DNA of 64,000 bases from JABMMZ01 sp964438995 (GTDB taxonomy: Bacteria > Bacteroidota > Bacteroidia > NS11-12g > UBA955). The stretch covers positions 62,001 to 126,000 of the forward strand of contig CAYTMQ010000007.1 in NCBI GenBank assembly GCA_964438995.1. Reading direction: 5' to 3'. The position numbers and the translations under genes were made by a program. Within the stretch, counting starts at the first letter, position 1. Each line of letters starts with the position of its first letter. Shown here piece after piece: positions 43,895-54,233 of the stretch. The notes beneath the pieces are model-generated. The model did not search any database and was not told the DNA's origin. It saw nothing but the letters and a program-made list of their open reading frames with translations.

Positions 43895-44958
43895 TAAAGC
43901 AACCTTATTTGTATCGCCCATGGATAGACTGGTTGTTTGTACTACTGCCACCTTTTGTTTGCCTTTTTATAGTCATGCTCTTTCCAAACTATTTTAATCA
44001 ATCAATTGAGGTCGCTGGTTATTCATGGTTAATACTGATAGTTTTAATAGATGTTTCTCACGTCTATAGCACTTTGTTTCGCACATACTTAGACAAAGAC
44101 ATGATGTCAAAATTTAGGTCATTGTTCTACAGTGTTCCAATTCTGGTTTTTGTAGTTGGTATTATGTTATTCACTAGCAGTCAATTGTTGTTTTGGCGCA
44201 TTTTGGCTTATCTGGCAGTGTTTCATTTTATTAGACAACAGTATGGTTTTTTAAGGTTATACAGCAGAAAAGACGGTATTGGAAAGCTAAAACGATTGAT
44301 AGATAGCATTACAATTTATAGCTCCACTATTTATCCATTATTGTATTGGCATTTGTCGTCCGACCGAGCATTTAATTGGTTTGTAAAAGGAGATTTTCTA
44401 ATCATTGAATCGCCAGTTTTAAAACATGTGTTTTGCTATTTGTATGTTCTTATACTCTTGGTTTATGTGGTGTCAGAGATTCTGCATGTAGTGCAAAATA
44501 AATATTTCAATGTGCCTAAAAATATGGTGCTAATCGGCACGGCTTTGTCTTGGTTGGTTGGTATCGTTATTTTAAATAGTGATTTAAGTTTTACCCTCCT
44601 AAATGTCGTAGCACATGGTATACCATACATGGCCTTAGTTTGGATGAAAGCACATCAAAAAAACCAAAAAACACCCTATCATTTTTCAAGATTTGTGCGA
44701 TTTGCACTCACCAATATTGGTTTGCCAATATTTATAGCATTTATGCTAGTGCCAGCTCTGTTAGAAGAAGGCTTGTGGGATTTGTTGATTTGGCATGAAC
44801 AATTTGAAGCTATTTTTGGGTTCGAGTATCAAATAGAATTACCTAAATTTCTTGTAAATGTTATTGTGCCACTTTTAGCAGTGCCTCAAGTTACCCATTA
44901 TATATTAGATGGATTTATTTGGAAAGTTTCAAAAGACGAACAACTACAATCAAATTGA
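43891..44958 (+). CDS. Multi-pass membrane protein with conserved His motifs, 355 aa
   Basis: About eight or nine membrane helices with His residues in or near them: LIDVSHVYSTLFRTYLDKDM, FHFIRQQYGFLRLYSRKDG, LLNVVAHGIPYMALVWMKAHQ, and PQVTHYILDGFIWKV near the C-terminus. This spacing suggests a metal or haem site, as in membrane desaturases or hydroxylases, but no known family is certain. It overlaps the flavoprotein by 4 nt, so the two probably work together. The gene ends 9 nt from the convergent gene on the other strand. Confidence 0.7.
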   Translation: MIKQPYLYRPWIDWLFVLLPPFVCLFIVMLFPNYFNQSIEVAGYSWLILIVLIDVSHVYSTLFRTYLDKDMMSKFRSLFYSVPILVFVVGIMLFTSSQLLFWRILAYLAVFHFIRQQYGFLRLYSRKDGIGKLKRLIDSITIYSSTIYPLLYWHLSSDRAFNWFVKGDFLIIESPVLKHVFCYLYVLILLVYVVSEILHVVQNKYFNVPKNMVLIGTALSWLVGIVILNSDLSFTLLNVVAHGIPYMALVWMKAHQKNQKTPYHFSRFVRFALTNIGLPIFIAFMLVPALLEEGLWDLLIWHEQFEAIFGFEYQIELPKFLVNVIVPLLAVPQVTHYILDGFIWKVSKDEQLQSN

Positions 44959-44967
44959 TCACTTAGA

Positions 44968-47900
44968 TTACCTCAACACCGTCAATGTGCCAGTGTATTT
45001 GTATGCTTTGCCATCAATAAATTTGAATTCGATGAGGTATGAATACACACCCTCCATCACAAAGTCATTTTGATAGGTGCCATCCCAACCTTTACTTGGG
45101 TCTGTGGTTGTAAAGATTTCTTCTCCCCAACGGTTGAAGATAGACATTTTATAATCTCTTGTTGCGCCTAATCCTACTGGTTTGAACTCATCGTTTAACA
45201 AATCTTGATTGATGGAAAAGGCGCTCGGTATAAATACATTGAAGTTGTTTGGATACACATAAATGTCGCGATCACTTGAGTCGACACAGCCAAATTGGTT
45301 GGTGATTTTAAAGTAGATTTTACCTTTTAATAAATCGTTGATGATAATGCTTGGAGTGTCTTTGTTGCTATTGCTACCATTAGGGAATTTCCAATCGTAT
45401 TTCAATGCGCCCATTTCTATTGGTTGTATCAATACTTTGCTTTGGTTGATGCCATAATCTATCGCATCGAAACTAAAGTTGGCATTTGGCAATGGATGCA
45501 CGACTTGAATACCATTCGATGTAATCACTGCAGAACAATTGTATTGGTCGGTAATGGTTAAACTGTTGTTAAAGTTACCTATGTTGTTATAGGTGTGATT
45601 GAAGCTTTGTACATTGCCGTTGTTGCCATCGCCTAAGTTCCAATTCCAAGTAGTAATAGGGTTTCCAGATGTTTGTATAGCACTTATCAGACTTGGCTCT
45701 CCAATACAAACTGTATCACCAACAATTCTAGCATTTGGATTCGATAATACCGTTACAAATTGCTCTGTTGAATCTACGCAAAGCTCTTGCGTAATAATTT
45801 TTAATTTGGCTTTGTATCTTCCTACTGCTGCAAATTTTAATCCTGTGATATTAGGTGTCGAAACTTTAAATGTATCGTCAACTATGTATTTGTAAGTGTT
45901 GATGACATCGTTGTTGGCAGTAGATGTGTTGTTAATGTTGAAAGCGTGACCAACAAAACATTGTGTGTCATTGTTGATTGTGAACGCCGTAATTGGCTTG
46001 TCTAATACTCTAACACTTGCAAAGGTGCTATCTCCGCAACCCAAAGCATTGGTGCCTGTTATAACAATTTTGTGTTTTCCTGCAGTAGTTATACTTCTTA
46101 CCAAACTGTCTATTGTTCCTGATTGAACCAAGACATTATTTAGCTTCCAATTGCGAGATTCTCCATTTGGTATCGTGGTTCTAAACACAAATCTATTGCC
46201 ATTGAAACATTGGGTCGTGTCGTTAATGCTCAAAGCCGATTTGGTATGTGCTGCTACTCTGATATATTTAACAAAAGTGTCAGAGCACAGTTCAATGTCT
46301 TTAACTATCAAGGTTACTTTAATGGATCCTGTATCTGCAAAGGTTTTGTTGGCGATGTTGAAGTTTGTATCTGAGGTGTTTGATGTATCTGCCACAAATT
46401 GCCATAAACTTTCTTTGTATTGTCTTAAGAAATTGGATGTATTGCTCAAAACAAATTTGTGGTTGTTTAAGCACTGAGTATCTTTATTGGAAGTAAATGC
46501 AGCTGTAGGTGGTTCTAGCACATGCACTTTTTTAATAGTTGAATCGACACAAGAGGCATATTGACTGTTGACTACCAATTTGACATCATAGTCGCCAGGA
46601 GCGCTGAAGGTAAATGAATCGACTTGTTTGCCAGTATCTGTCTGACTTATGGTACTCCAATTATAGGTCAAATATTTGCCAGTTGACGAATCTTTGAAGG
46701 CAAAAGAATGCCCTGCAAAACATTGTTGCGAATCCACGATGTTGAACCTCGCAATAGGCAATGGCAATACTTCAACAGTTTTGATAATAGAATCTTTACA
46801 TCCAAATGATTGGTCGATACCCACCAATTTAACCTTATAAATTCCAGGAGCATTGTAACGCACGTTTCTCAAATCTTTGCTAGTGCCTTTTACACCATTT
46901 CCTGCATCCCATTTCAAACTAAAAGTATCGAAATAGGTTTTGGTATTGCTGTTGTATGTCCATCTTGCTGCTGGCAAACATTTGATGGTGTCCGCAGTGT
47001 TGATGGTGAAATTTACGTCGGGTTTAGGCCAAACACTGACAGCTGATTCTATGGTATCTCTGCAACCAAAATTTGAGATTGGAATTTGTTTGTATTTTCT
47101 CGTAACAGCTACAGAGGTTGGGTCAAACATGATGGTTTTCTGTGTTTTGCCAGAATCACTTATAACGGTGGTGTTGTCGTCAAAATCCCATTGTACTTGT
47201 TTGATATTGCCTGTAACAATTTGCGAACTGTCTTTAAAGGTGATTTTTGTTCCCGAACAGAAATCATCACCGTTGAAATTGGTGTATGGCTTTGGCATTG
47301 GATGCACAACCACATCTATAGGATATCTGGCTTTACAGTTGACTTGCTTGGTGTACACATCAAAGTATACTTTGTATTTACCGGGCATAGGGAACTTTAC
47401 ATTGATGCTGTTTTGGTCCCAATAAGTGCCAAAAGGAAATACCCAGGCTTTGTGTTCAATCTGATCAGCAAATATTTTTGTCGAATCTGTAAATTTAAAC
47501 AGATTGTATTTGAAACATTTTTCTAATGAATCAACTCTTAAACTTGAGAAGATATTGATTTTACCAACCACACCTGAGTCGACAAACTTGCAATAGCCTG
47601 ATGTATCTGTCGCAAACACCCATACATTGGCATTGTCCCAAACTTTAAAGTAGTTGTTGGTTGAACTGTCTTGCCATTTGAAGTTTGCAAAGAAAGGATT
47701 GCGTTCTTCAAATTTTACTGTGTCAATACCGCAAATAATTTTATTTCTCACTGGGTCAAAACTTGGCCAATCTACTTTAACCTGTCTGGTTACCGAGTCT
47801 TTTTTGCCACTAAAATCTTCACCTACAAGTTTAACTGTAAACATGCCAGTTGAATTGTATAAATGTGTTACAGGGTTGCCTGTGCCAGTAGTATTGTCTC

Positions 47901-49296
47901 CAAAATACCATGTATATGATTTAAGTGTTTTAGAGACAAGTGGTCTGAATTGCATTTTGATTTTTTTGTTTTTACAATCGTATTGCACAACAGAGTCTTT
48001 GAAGTCTAAATCAAAATTTGGCAAATTAAATCCTGCCAAATACAAATAGGATTCATAATATCCAACACCATAGCAATAAGCCAACATACCTCCTGAACAT
48101 TCTATCAAATGAGTACCCAAATTGATTTTGAGGTAGGCATAAGAGCGTTTGTTGTCGTATGGGAATGGTTTGAATTCGCTTGAATCTATTTTCGTTTTAT
48201 CCAGATATACATTGTTTTTTTCTACTGTGTTGATGACAATAGATACAAAGTGGTCGCGAAGATTTGATGAGTTAACCGTGCTAAACAAAGCTCTTTGGCC
48301 CATGTATTTGTTGCTGAGTAATTCAAGCATCGCTGGGTCGCCATAAGATGAATTGATATAACCATTGCAACCTGAAGCGCCTTTTAAAAATTGAAATACA
48401 TGAAAAAGTTTGTTTGAGCGAATATAATATCCACTATCACCTTTTACATTGATGGTGATTGGTGTAAGTCTACTTAAATTGCTATACGTTGTATTGTTAA
48501 CTTTTATGGAGATGTTAGAATCAACGGGAACTATCTTAAGGTAATAGCCGCTGGTATGACCGAAATGTGGTGGAGCATAATAGGCAGTATCTGTCAATTG
48601 ATTTGGCATCACTTGCTCGTACTGATGGTCGCATGCCCCACAAGGGAAATTTGAACATGCATCGCCTGAGAAAACGGCAACTTTGGTATTTGATACTACT
48701 CTGATGATTGAACCAGTTAGATTTGCCCCTTTGATTTGATACAACTCGCCCTTTTTGAGTTTAACTGTGTATGGCACTCCTGCAGGTTTACCAGTTGAAG
48801 TAGCTGATATCGGGGTGATGCTAATTGTGGTAGAATCCTGACTAGCCACCATCATCGCCAAATTGGTATTACCATTTGGATTGCCAATGATGTATGTTGC
48901 TCCTGGTGGGATGTTGACATTGGGTAAAATAATACTGGCATCTGTTGTGGCGTATTGCAAATTCATTGCTGCTACAGATATTGGTAAATCAGATGTTATG
49001 TGAATGGCTTATTTCTGAACAGAATCATATACATTGATATTGCCCAAACTCAAAGGCACTTGAAATACCCTAACGCTGTCTTTCGGGATGTATATTGAAT
49101 CAAAATAATTCTGCAATGGGATACTGATTTTAACATTGCTGTTATTGCTCGCAGAGATATACAACTTTAATTCATTTGAACTAAAAGAAATATTGGACAG
49201 AAATCCCATCCAAAAATCCGTTCCTTCGTTTGTTTTCTGTGCAAACGAATAAAAAGGAGCTATTAAAAAAAGTAATATTGGTAGCGCTTTCTTCAA
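44968..49296 (-). pseudogene. T9SS PKD-repeat protein split by an in-frame stop
   Basis: One frame of 1443 codons is interrupted by a single TAA at 49009-49011. The first part (49296-49009, 95 aa) has a signal peptide and TNEGTDFWMGFL, as in IgGFc-binding-like proteins. The same frame continues after the stop as AIHITSDLPISVAAMN, the expected continuation of that domain, then runs as the open frame 48966-44968. That part has PKD-like repeats (QCFAGHSFAFKDSS, QCLNNHKFVLSNTS, QCFVGHAFNINNTS) and ends with a gliding-motility C-terminal domain (FIPSAFSINQDLLNDEF, MSIFNRWGEEIF, GWDGTY). It was a large exported surface protein and is now probably inactive, unless the stop is a sequencing error or read through. 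Confidence 0.82.
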
Positions 49297-49503
49297 ATTG
49301 TTTCAAATATAAGTTATTAAAAAATCTTATAAAAATTTCTGTTCAAAATATGACAATTAAAAAGTATTGACTATCAGTGTGTTGTGTGTTTATCCGTTTT
49401 TGATTTTCTTCTACATATTTTTTATGGATGTTGTTTATAAAGTGTCTTAAACATCTTTCTTAGATGCTTTTAAACTCTCTGTTTTTTTGACAACTTTGCA
49501 TCT

Positions 49504-50724
49504 ATGAACAAAAGCAAGATCATCAATGATCCAGTCTATGGTTTTTTAACTGTTCCAAGCAAACTGGTTCAAGATTTAATTGAACATCCTTTTGTACAAC
49601 GTCTCAGAAGAATCAAACAATTGGGTATGTCCGAATATGTCTACCCTGGTGCTACTCACTCAAGATTTCATCACGCATTAGGTGCTTTACATTTGATGAT
49701 GAATGCCGTTTATACACTTCGTCAAAAAGGCGTTAAAATTTCTGACAAAGAAGCCGAAGCTCTGTACTGTGGTATCCTTTTACACGATATCGGCCATGGT
49801 CCGTATAGCCATTCTTTAGAACACACGCTCATCAAAAATGTGGCCCACGAAAAGGTGTCACTGATGATGATGGAACAACTCAACAAAGAATTCAATGGCA
49901 AACTAAAATTGTGTATCGACATATTTACCAATAAATACCCAAAATCATATCTGCATCATCTCATTTCGGGTCAGTTGGATATGGACAGATTGGATTATTT
50001 AGGAAGGGATAGTTTTTACACTGGTGTAAGCGAAGGTATCATCGGCTCTGAGCGTATCATCAATATGCTAAATGTTGTCAACGACGAATTGGTGGTGGAA
50101 GAAAAAGGGATATACAGCATTGAAAAATTCATCATTGCTAGACGTTTGATGTATTGGCAAGTGTACCTTCATAAAACTGTTGTTGCAGCTGATTTGTTGC
50201 TTACAAATACCATGAAAAGGGCTTCAGAACTGGCAAAGTCAGGGGTTAAATTAAACGCATCTCCAATCTTAAGGTTCTTTTTAGAAACACACATTTCAAA
50301 CAAACAATTTACTGAAGACCCACAGGTGCTTAAAAATTTTATTCAGTTAGACGACTCGGATATATTTTCTGCCATTAAAGCTTGGCAGTTCGAAGAAGAT
50401 AAAGTGTTGGCTTTGTTGTCCAGAAATCTTGTTCAAAGACAATTGCCAAAGATGATGGTGGCCAACAAACCTTTTGATGAAAAAGATCTAAAAGAGAAGG
50501 AAAACTTAGTTGCCCAAAAATTCAAGTTGAAACCTGATGAAATACCTTATTTTGCATCTATGGCCATGATAAAGAACGATGCTTATAAAGTAGAGAAGAG
50601 TACCAGTATCAAAATTTTGATGAAAAGCGGTGAAGTGCTTGATGTAACGGATGCCAGTGATAACTACAACTTAAAAGCTCTTAACCAGACAGTTAAAAAA
50701 TATTATTTAAGCTTTTATCGTTAA
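49504..50724 (+). CDS. HD-domain phosphohydrolase (dNTPase-like)
   Basis: Residues 26-110 hold the HD metal site: HPFVQRLRRIKQLGMSEYVYPGATHSRFHHALG, then LLHDIGHGPYSHSLEH with the HD pair at about 94-95. QLDMDRLDYLGRDSFYTGVSEG near 156 is the second half seen in SAMHD1/dGTPase-like proteins. The length of 406 aa is normal. In Bacteroidota this gene is often found directly upstream of lpxD, as here, 24 nt before it. Confidence 0.88.
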   Translation: MNKSKIINDPVYGFLTVPSKLVQDLIEHPFVQRLRRIKQLGMSEYVYPGATHSRFHHALGALHLMMNAVYTLRQKGVKISDKEAEALYCGILLHDIGHGPYSHSLEHTLIKNVAHEKVSLMMMEQLNKEFNGKLKLCIDIFTNKYPKSYLHHLISGQLDMDRLDYLGRDSFYTGVSEGIIGSERIINMLNVVNDELVVEEKGIYSIEKFIIARRLMYWQVYLHKTVVAADLLLTNTMKRASELAKSGVKLNASPILRFFLETHISNKQFTEDPQVLKNFIQLDDSDIFSAIKAWQFEEDKVLALLSRNLVQRQLPKMMVANKPFDEKDLKEKENLVAQKFKLKPDEIPYFASMAMIKNDAYKVEKSTSIKILMKSGEVLDVTDASDNYNLKALNQTVKKYYLSFYR

Positions 50725-50748
50725 GTCGTATCTTCGCGACATTGTAAT

Positions 50749-51789
50749 ATGCAAATTACGGCCAATCAAATAGCACAATTAATAGGTGGAACTGTTGAGG
50801 GTGACGCGTCGGCAATAATCACTAAAGCTGGTAAAATAGAAAATTCTAATCCCGGCGAAATCAGTTTTCTGGCCAACCCCAAATATCTTAACTACATTTA
50901 CGAAACCAAGGCTTCTATTGTAATTGTTAGTTCTGATATTGTTTTTGAAAAACCCATTCACACAACCATTATAAGACATCCAATGCCATATTATGGTTTT
51001 TGTGTGGTCTTAAACGAATATTTCAATCCGCATCAAACCCGCACTGGCATTCATCCTACAGCCATCATTGCAGAATCTGCTGTGATAGGTAAAGATGTCT
51101 ACATCGGTCCGTATGCTGTTGTTGAAGAAAACGCTGTTATCGGCGATACCAGTCAGATTTACGCTAAAGTGTTTATTGGTAAAGGTTCTAGAATTGGCAA
51201 CAATACCATTTTATATGCTGGTGTGAATGTGTATTCTGATTGTTCTGTTGGGAACAACTGTATAGTACACGCGGGAACAGCCATAGGTTCTGATGGGTTT
51301 GGATTTGCTCCAACACCAAATGGCACCTATGCTAAAATACCACAAATCGGTAATGTGATTGTTGAAGATGATGTAGAAATTGGCGCTAATTGTTGTCTCG
51401 ACAGAGCAACTATGGGCAGTACTATCATCCGAAAAGGTGTGAAATTAGACAATTTGGTGCAAATCGCTCACAATGCTGAGGTTGGTGAGAATACAGTAAT
51501 AGCGGGACTAAGCGGTGTTGCCGGAAGTGCTAAAGTAGGAAAAGGATGTGTAATAGGTGCTCAAGTTGGTATCGTTGGGCATATCACCATAGCAGATGGA
51601 ACCCAAATCGGGGGCCAATCTGGTGTGCCTAAATCTATAAAAGAACCCAATCAACAATTTATAGGTTCTCCTGCATTGCCTTTAAAAGAAGCATTTAAAA
51701 GTCAGGTTCTGCAGAGAAATTTGCCGGCATTGGAACAAAGAGTTAGAGAATTAGAAAAAATCATCAAAGAATTAAGAGATCATAAATGA
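50749..51789 (+). CDS. lpxD: UDP-3-O-acylglucosamine N-acyltransferase
   Basis: The N-terminal domain (MQITANQIAQLIGGTVEGDASAIITKAGKIENSNPGEISFLANPKYLNYI) is the LpxD uridine-binding domain. Left-handed beta-helix hexapeptides (IAESAVIGKDVYIGPYAVVEENAVIGD and so on) run from about 105 to 300. NLVQIAHNAEVGENTVIAGLSGVAGSAKVGK carries the catalytic His. It adds the second acyl chain in lipid A synthesis. It overlaps lpxC by 4 nt. Confidence 0.95.
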   Translation: MQITANQIAQLIGGTVEGDASAIITKAGKIENSNPGEISFLANPKYLNYIYETKASIVIVSSDIVFEKPIHTTIIRHPMPYYGFCVVLNEYFNPHQTRTGIHPTAIIAESAVIGKDVYIGPYAVVEENAVIGDTSQIYAKVFIGKGSRIGNNTILYAGVNVYSDCSVGNNCIVHAGTAIGSDGFGFAPTPNGTYAKIPQIGNVIVEDDVEIGANCCLDRATMGSTIIRKGVKLDNLVQIAHNAEVGENTVIAGLSGVAGSAKVGKGCVIGAQVGIVGHITIADGTQIGGQSGVPKSIKEPNQQFIGSPALPLKEAFKSQVLQRNLPALEQRVRELEKIIKELRDHK

Positions 51790-53180
51790 AACAAACTACC
51801 TTAAAATCAGCAGTTACAATTTCAGGAGTTGGCTTACATACTGGCGCAAACGTTACATTGACGTTTCTTCCAGCACCAGCAAACCATTGGTACAAATTCC
51901 AAAGAACCGATGTCGAAGGTCAGCCCATTATTGAAGCAGATTGCGAATTGGTAACAGATACTAGCAGAGGCACTACACTTGAAAAAAATGGTGTTAAAGT
52001 AAGCACTGTTGAGCATGCTTTGGCTGCCCTTGTCGGATTAGAAATCGACAATGTATTGTTGCAAATAGATGGACCAGAAATGCCCATCATGGACGGTAGT
52101 TCTATGCCTTTTGTGCAAGAATTATTAGCGGCTGGCATCGTTGAATTAGAGGCAGAACGCGAATATTTCCATGTTCCAGTTAATGTCCACTACAATGATC
52201 CTCATAATAAAGTTGAAATGGTGGCAATGCCTTTGGATGATTACAGAGCAACTGTTATGGTTGATTACAACAGTCCAGTTTTGGGTAGTCAACATGCTAC
52301 CATCACCAACTTAAGTGAGTTTGAAACTCAGATTGCTCCTTGTCGTACTTTCTGTTTCTTACACGAACTCGAAATCATGTTGAACAACAACTTGATTAAA
52401 GGTGGCGATTTAAACAATGCCATCGTGATAGTTGATAGAGTGGTTGAGGAAAATGAGATGGAACGTTTGGCTAAAATATTCAATAAGCCAAAAGTGGAAG
52501 TGAGAAAAGAAGGGATTTTAAACAATGTCGACTTGCGTTTTCAAAACGAACCTGCTAGACATAAATTATTGGATTTGTTAGGTGATTTAGCTTTGATAGG
52601 TATGCCAATTAAAGCGCAGATTATGGCGGCTCGACCTGGACATGCGTCTAACGTAGCATTTGGTAAAAAAATCAAAGCCTTGATTAAGAAAACAAAGAAA
52701 AAATCCAATTCGGATGCACCGGTTTACAATCCAAATGTAAAACCTTTGTATGAACATAAAGAGATTTCAAAGTTCTTACCTCACAAACATCCGTTTTTGC
52801 TGGTAGATAAAATCATGGAGAAATCTGCTACACATGTGTTGGCGATAAAAAACATCACTGGCGATCAGTATTTCTTTAATGGTCACTTTCCTAACGACCC
52901 AATTTTTCCGGGTGTTTTGCAATTAGAAGCAATGGCACAAGCTGGTGGCGTATTGGTGTTGAGTGAGGTTGATAATCCAGAAGATTACACCACATTGTTT
53001 TTGAAAATTGACAATGCGCGTTTCAAAGACAAAGTTGTACCTGGAGATACTTTGATCATGAAATTAGAATTGACCGAGCCAATAAGAAGAGGTATCTGTT
53101 TGATGAAAGGCAGATGCTATGTTGGAGAGAAGTTGGTAAGTGAAGCCGATATGATGGCTCAAATTGTTAAAATTAAATAA
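51786..53180 (+). CDS. lpxC: Bifunctional UDP-3-O-acyl-GlcNAc deacetylase / hydroxyacyl-ACP dehydratase
   Basis: Residues 1-305 are LpxC: SGVGLHTGANVTL, STVEHALAALVGLEIDNVLLQIDGPEMPIMDGSS (zinc His near 77), and RHKLLDLLGDLALIGMPIKAQI with the second zinc site. Residues about 315-464 are FabZ: FLPHKHPFLLVDKIMEK, then FNGHFPNDPIFPGVLQLEAMAQAGG with the catalytic His and Glu. The LpxC-FabZ fusion is standard in Bacteroidota. It joins the first committed step of lipid A synthesis with fatty-acid elongation. Confidence 0.96.
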   Translation: MKQTTLKSAVTISGVGLHTGANVTLTFLPAPANHWYKFQRTDVEGQPIIEADCELVTDTSRGTTLEKNGVKVSTVEHALAALVGLEIDNVLLQIDGPEMPIMDGSSMPFVQELLAAGIVELEAEREYFHVPVNVHYNDPHNKVEMVAMPLDDYRATVMVDYNSPVLGSQHATITNLSEFETQIAPCRTFCFLHELEIMLNNNLIKGGDLNNAIVIVDRVVEENEMERLAKIFNKPKVEVRKEGILNNVDLRFQNEPARHKLLDLLGDLALIGMPIKAQIMAARPGHASNVAFGKKIKALIKKTKKKSNSDAPVYNPNVKPLYEHKEISKFLPHKHPFLLVDKIMEKSATHVLAIKNITGDQYFFNGHFPNDPIFPGVLQLEAMAQAGGVLVLSEVDNPEDYTTLFLKIDNARFKDKVVPGDTLIMKLELTEPIRRGICLMKGRCYVGEKLVSEADMMAQIVKIK

Positions 53181-53235
53181 AAAAAACTTGGGGGGTAAGA
53201 CCTTCAAAATTGTATAAACATCAAATAAGTATAAA

Positions 53236-54018
53236 ATGATTCAACCTCTGGCGTACGTCCATCCACAAACGAAGGTTTCAGAAAATGTGGTAATCGATCC
53301 ATTCGTTACCATTCATAAAAATGTTGAAATAGGAGAGGGTACTTGGATAGGTTCTGGTGTCACCATATTTGAAGGCGCTAGAATTGGCAAGAACGTAAAG
53401 ATTTTTCCTGGTGCAATTATATCTGCGATTCCGCAAGATTTAAAATTTGACGGTGAAGAAACTCTAACTGTAATTGGAGATAATACCACCATCAGAGAAT
53501 GTGTAACACTCAACAGAGGAACCAACCATAGAGGTCAAACCGTTATTGGCAGCAATTGTCTGATTATGGCGTATTCTCACGTGGCGCACGACTGTGTGAT
53601 AGGAGACAATGTGATATTGGCTAACAGCACTCAGGTTGCTGGTCACGTTGTTGTTGGTGAGTTTGCAATCTTAGGAGGTGCCACATTGGTACATCAATTT
53701 GTGAACATTGGAAGACATGCCATGATAAGCGGAGGAAGTTTGGTGCGTAAAGATGTACCACCTTACACCAAAGCGGCGAGAGAGCCACTAAGTTATGAGG
53801 GTGTGAATTCAATAGGTTTAAGAAGAAGAAATTTCAGCACTGAAAAAATTGCTGAGATACAAGAAATATACAGAACACTATATGTGCGTGGATTGAACAA
53901 CAACAAAGCCATTTCGCACATAGAAGCCAACATGCCGGCCACACCAGAGCGCGATGAAATTCTACAGTTCATCAAAGCATCCGACAGAGGCATCATGAAG
54001 GGGTACATTTCCAAATAA
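53236..54018 (+). CDS. lpxA: Acyl-ACP--UDP-N-acetylglucosamine O-acyltransferase
   Basis: A 260-aa left-handed beta-helix enzyme with hexapeptide repeats (IDPFVTIHKNVEIGEGTWIG...). It has LIMAYSHVAHDCVIGDNVILAN with the catalytic His, and the helical C-terminus GLRRRNFSTEKIAEIQEIYRTLY. It catalyses the first step of lipid A synthesis. It lies 55 nt after lpxC/fabZ, in the same operon, and is followed by a strong terminator. Confidence 0.96.
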   Translation: MIQPLAYVHPQTKVSENVVIDPFVTIHKNVEIGEGTWIGSGVTIFEGARIGKNVKIFPGAIISAIPQDLKFDGEETLTVIGDNTTIRECVTLNRGTNHRGQTVIGSNCLIMAYSHVAHDCVIGDNVILANSTQVAGHVVVGEFAILGGATLVHQFVNIGRHAMISGGSLVRKDVPPYTKAAREPLSYEGVNSIGLRRRNFSTEKIAEIQEIYRTLYVRGLNNNKAISHIEANMPATPERDEILQFIKASDRGIMKGYISK

Positions 54019-54042
54019 GATCATCTAATCTACAAAAAGAAG

Positions 54043-54072
54043 GGTATGTGTCGACGGCGCATACCTTTTTTT
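54043..54072 (+). terminator. Intrinsic terminator of the lpx operon
   Basis: GGTATGTG-TCGACGG-CGCATACC (eight pairs, one G-T) followed by seven T residues, 24 nt after the lpxA stop. Confidence 0.8.
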
Positions 54073-54081
54073 ATTGGTACA

Positions 54082-54166
54082 GGTCATCAACCTTGTAAGG
54101 TTGAAATTTCCCCAAAACCAACCTTACAAGGTTGGTTAAGTTCGCCAAGACAACCTTACAAGGTTG
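54082..54166. repeat. 85-bp palindromic repeat, left copy
   Basis: Three CAACCTTGTAAGGTTG-type palindromes (54088-54103, 54118-54135, 54151-54166) joined by short spacers. It is identical except for one base to the copy at 57244-57328. The palindromes are the same unit that ends the dispersed hairpin elements of the first half of the window. Confidence 0.8.
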
Positions 54167-54233
54167 GAGGGAGCAATTAAACATTTGATAAAATTTGTAT
54201 TATTGTATAACCAATATTGCTCTCTAAACAACT

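Noticed and set aside
44968..49296. Many + strand open frames inside the PKD protein gene
   Set aside because: They are antisense shadows of the large gene and show no independent protein character.
54082..54166. CRISPR-like array from repeated CAACCTTGTAAGGTTG
   Set aside because: The units are 16-18 bp with short, repeated spacers, and no cas genes lie nearby. It is a palindromic repeat, not a CRISPR array.
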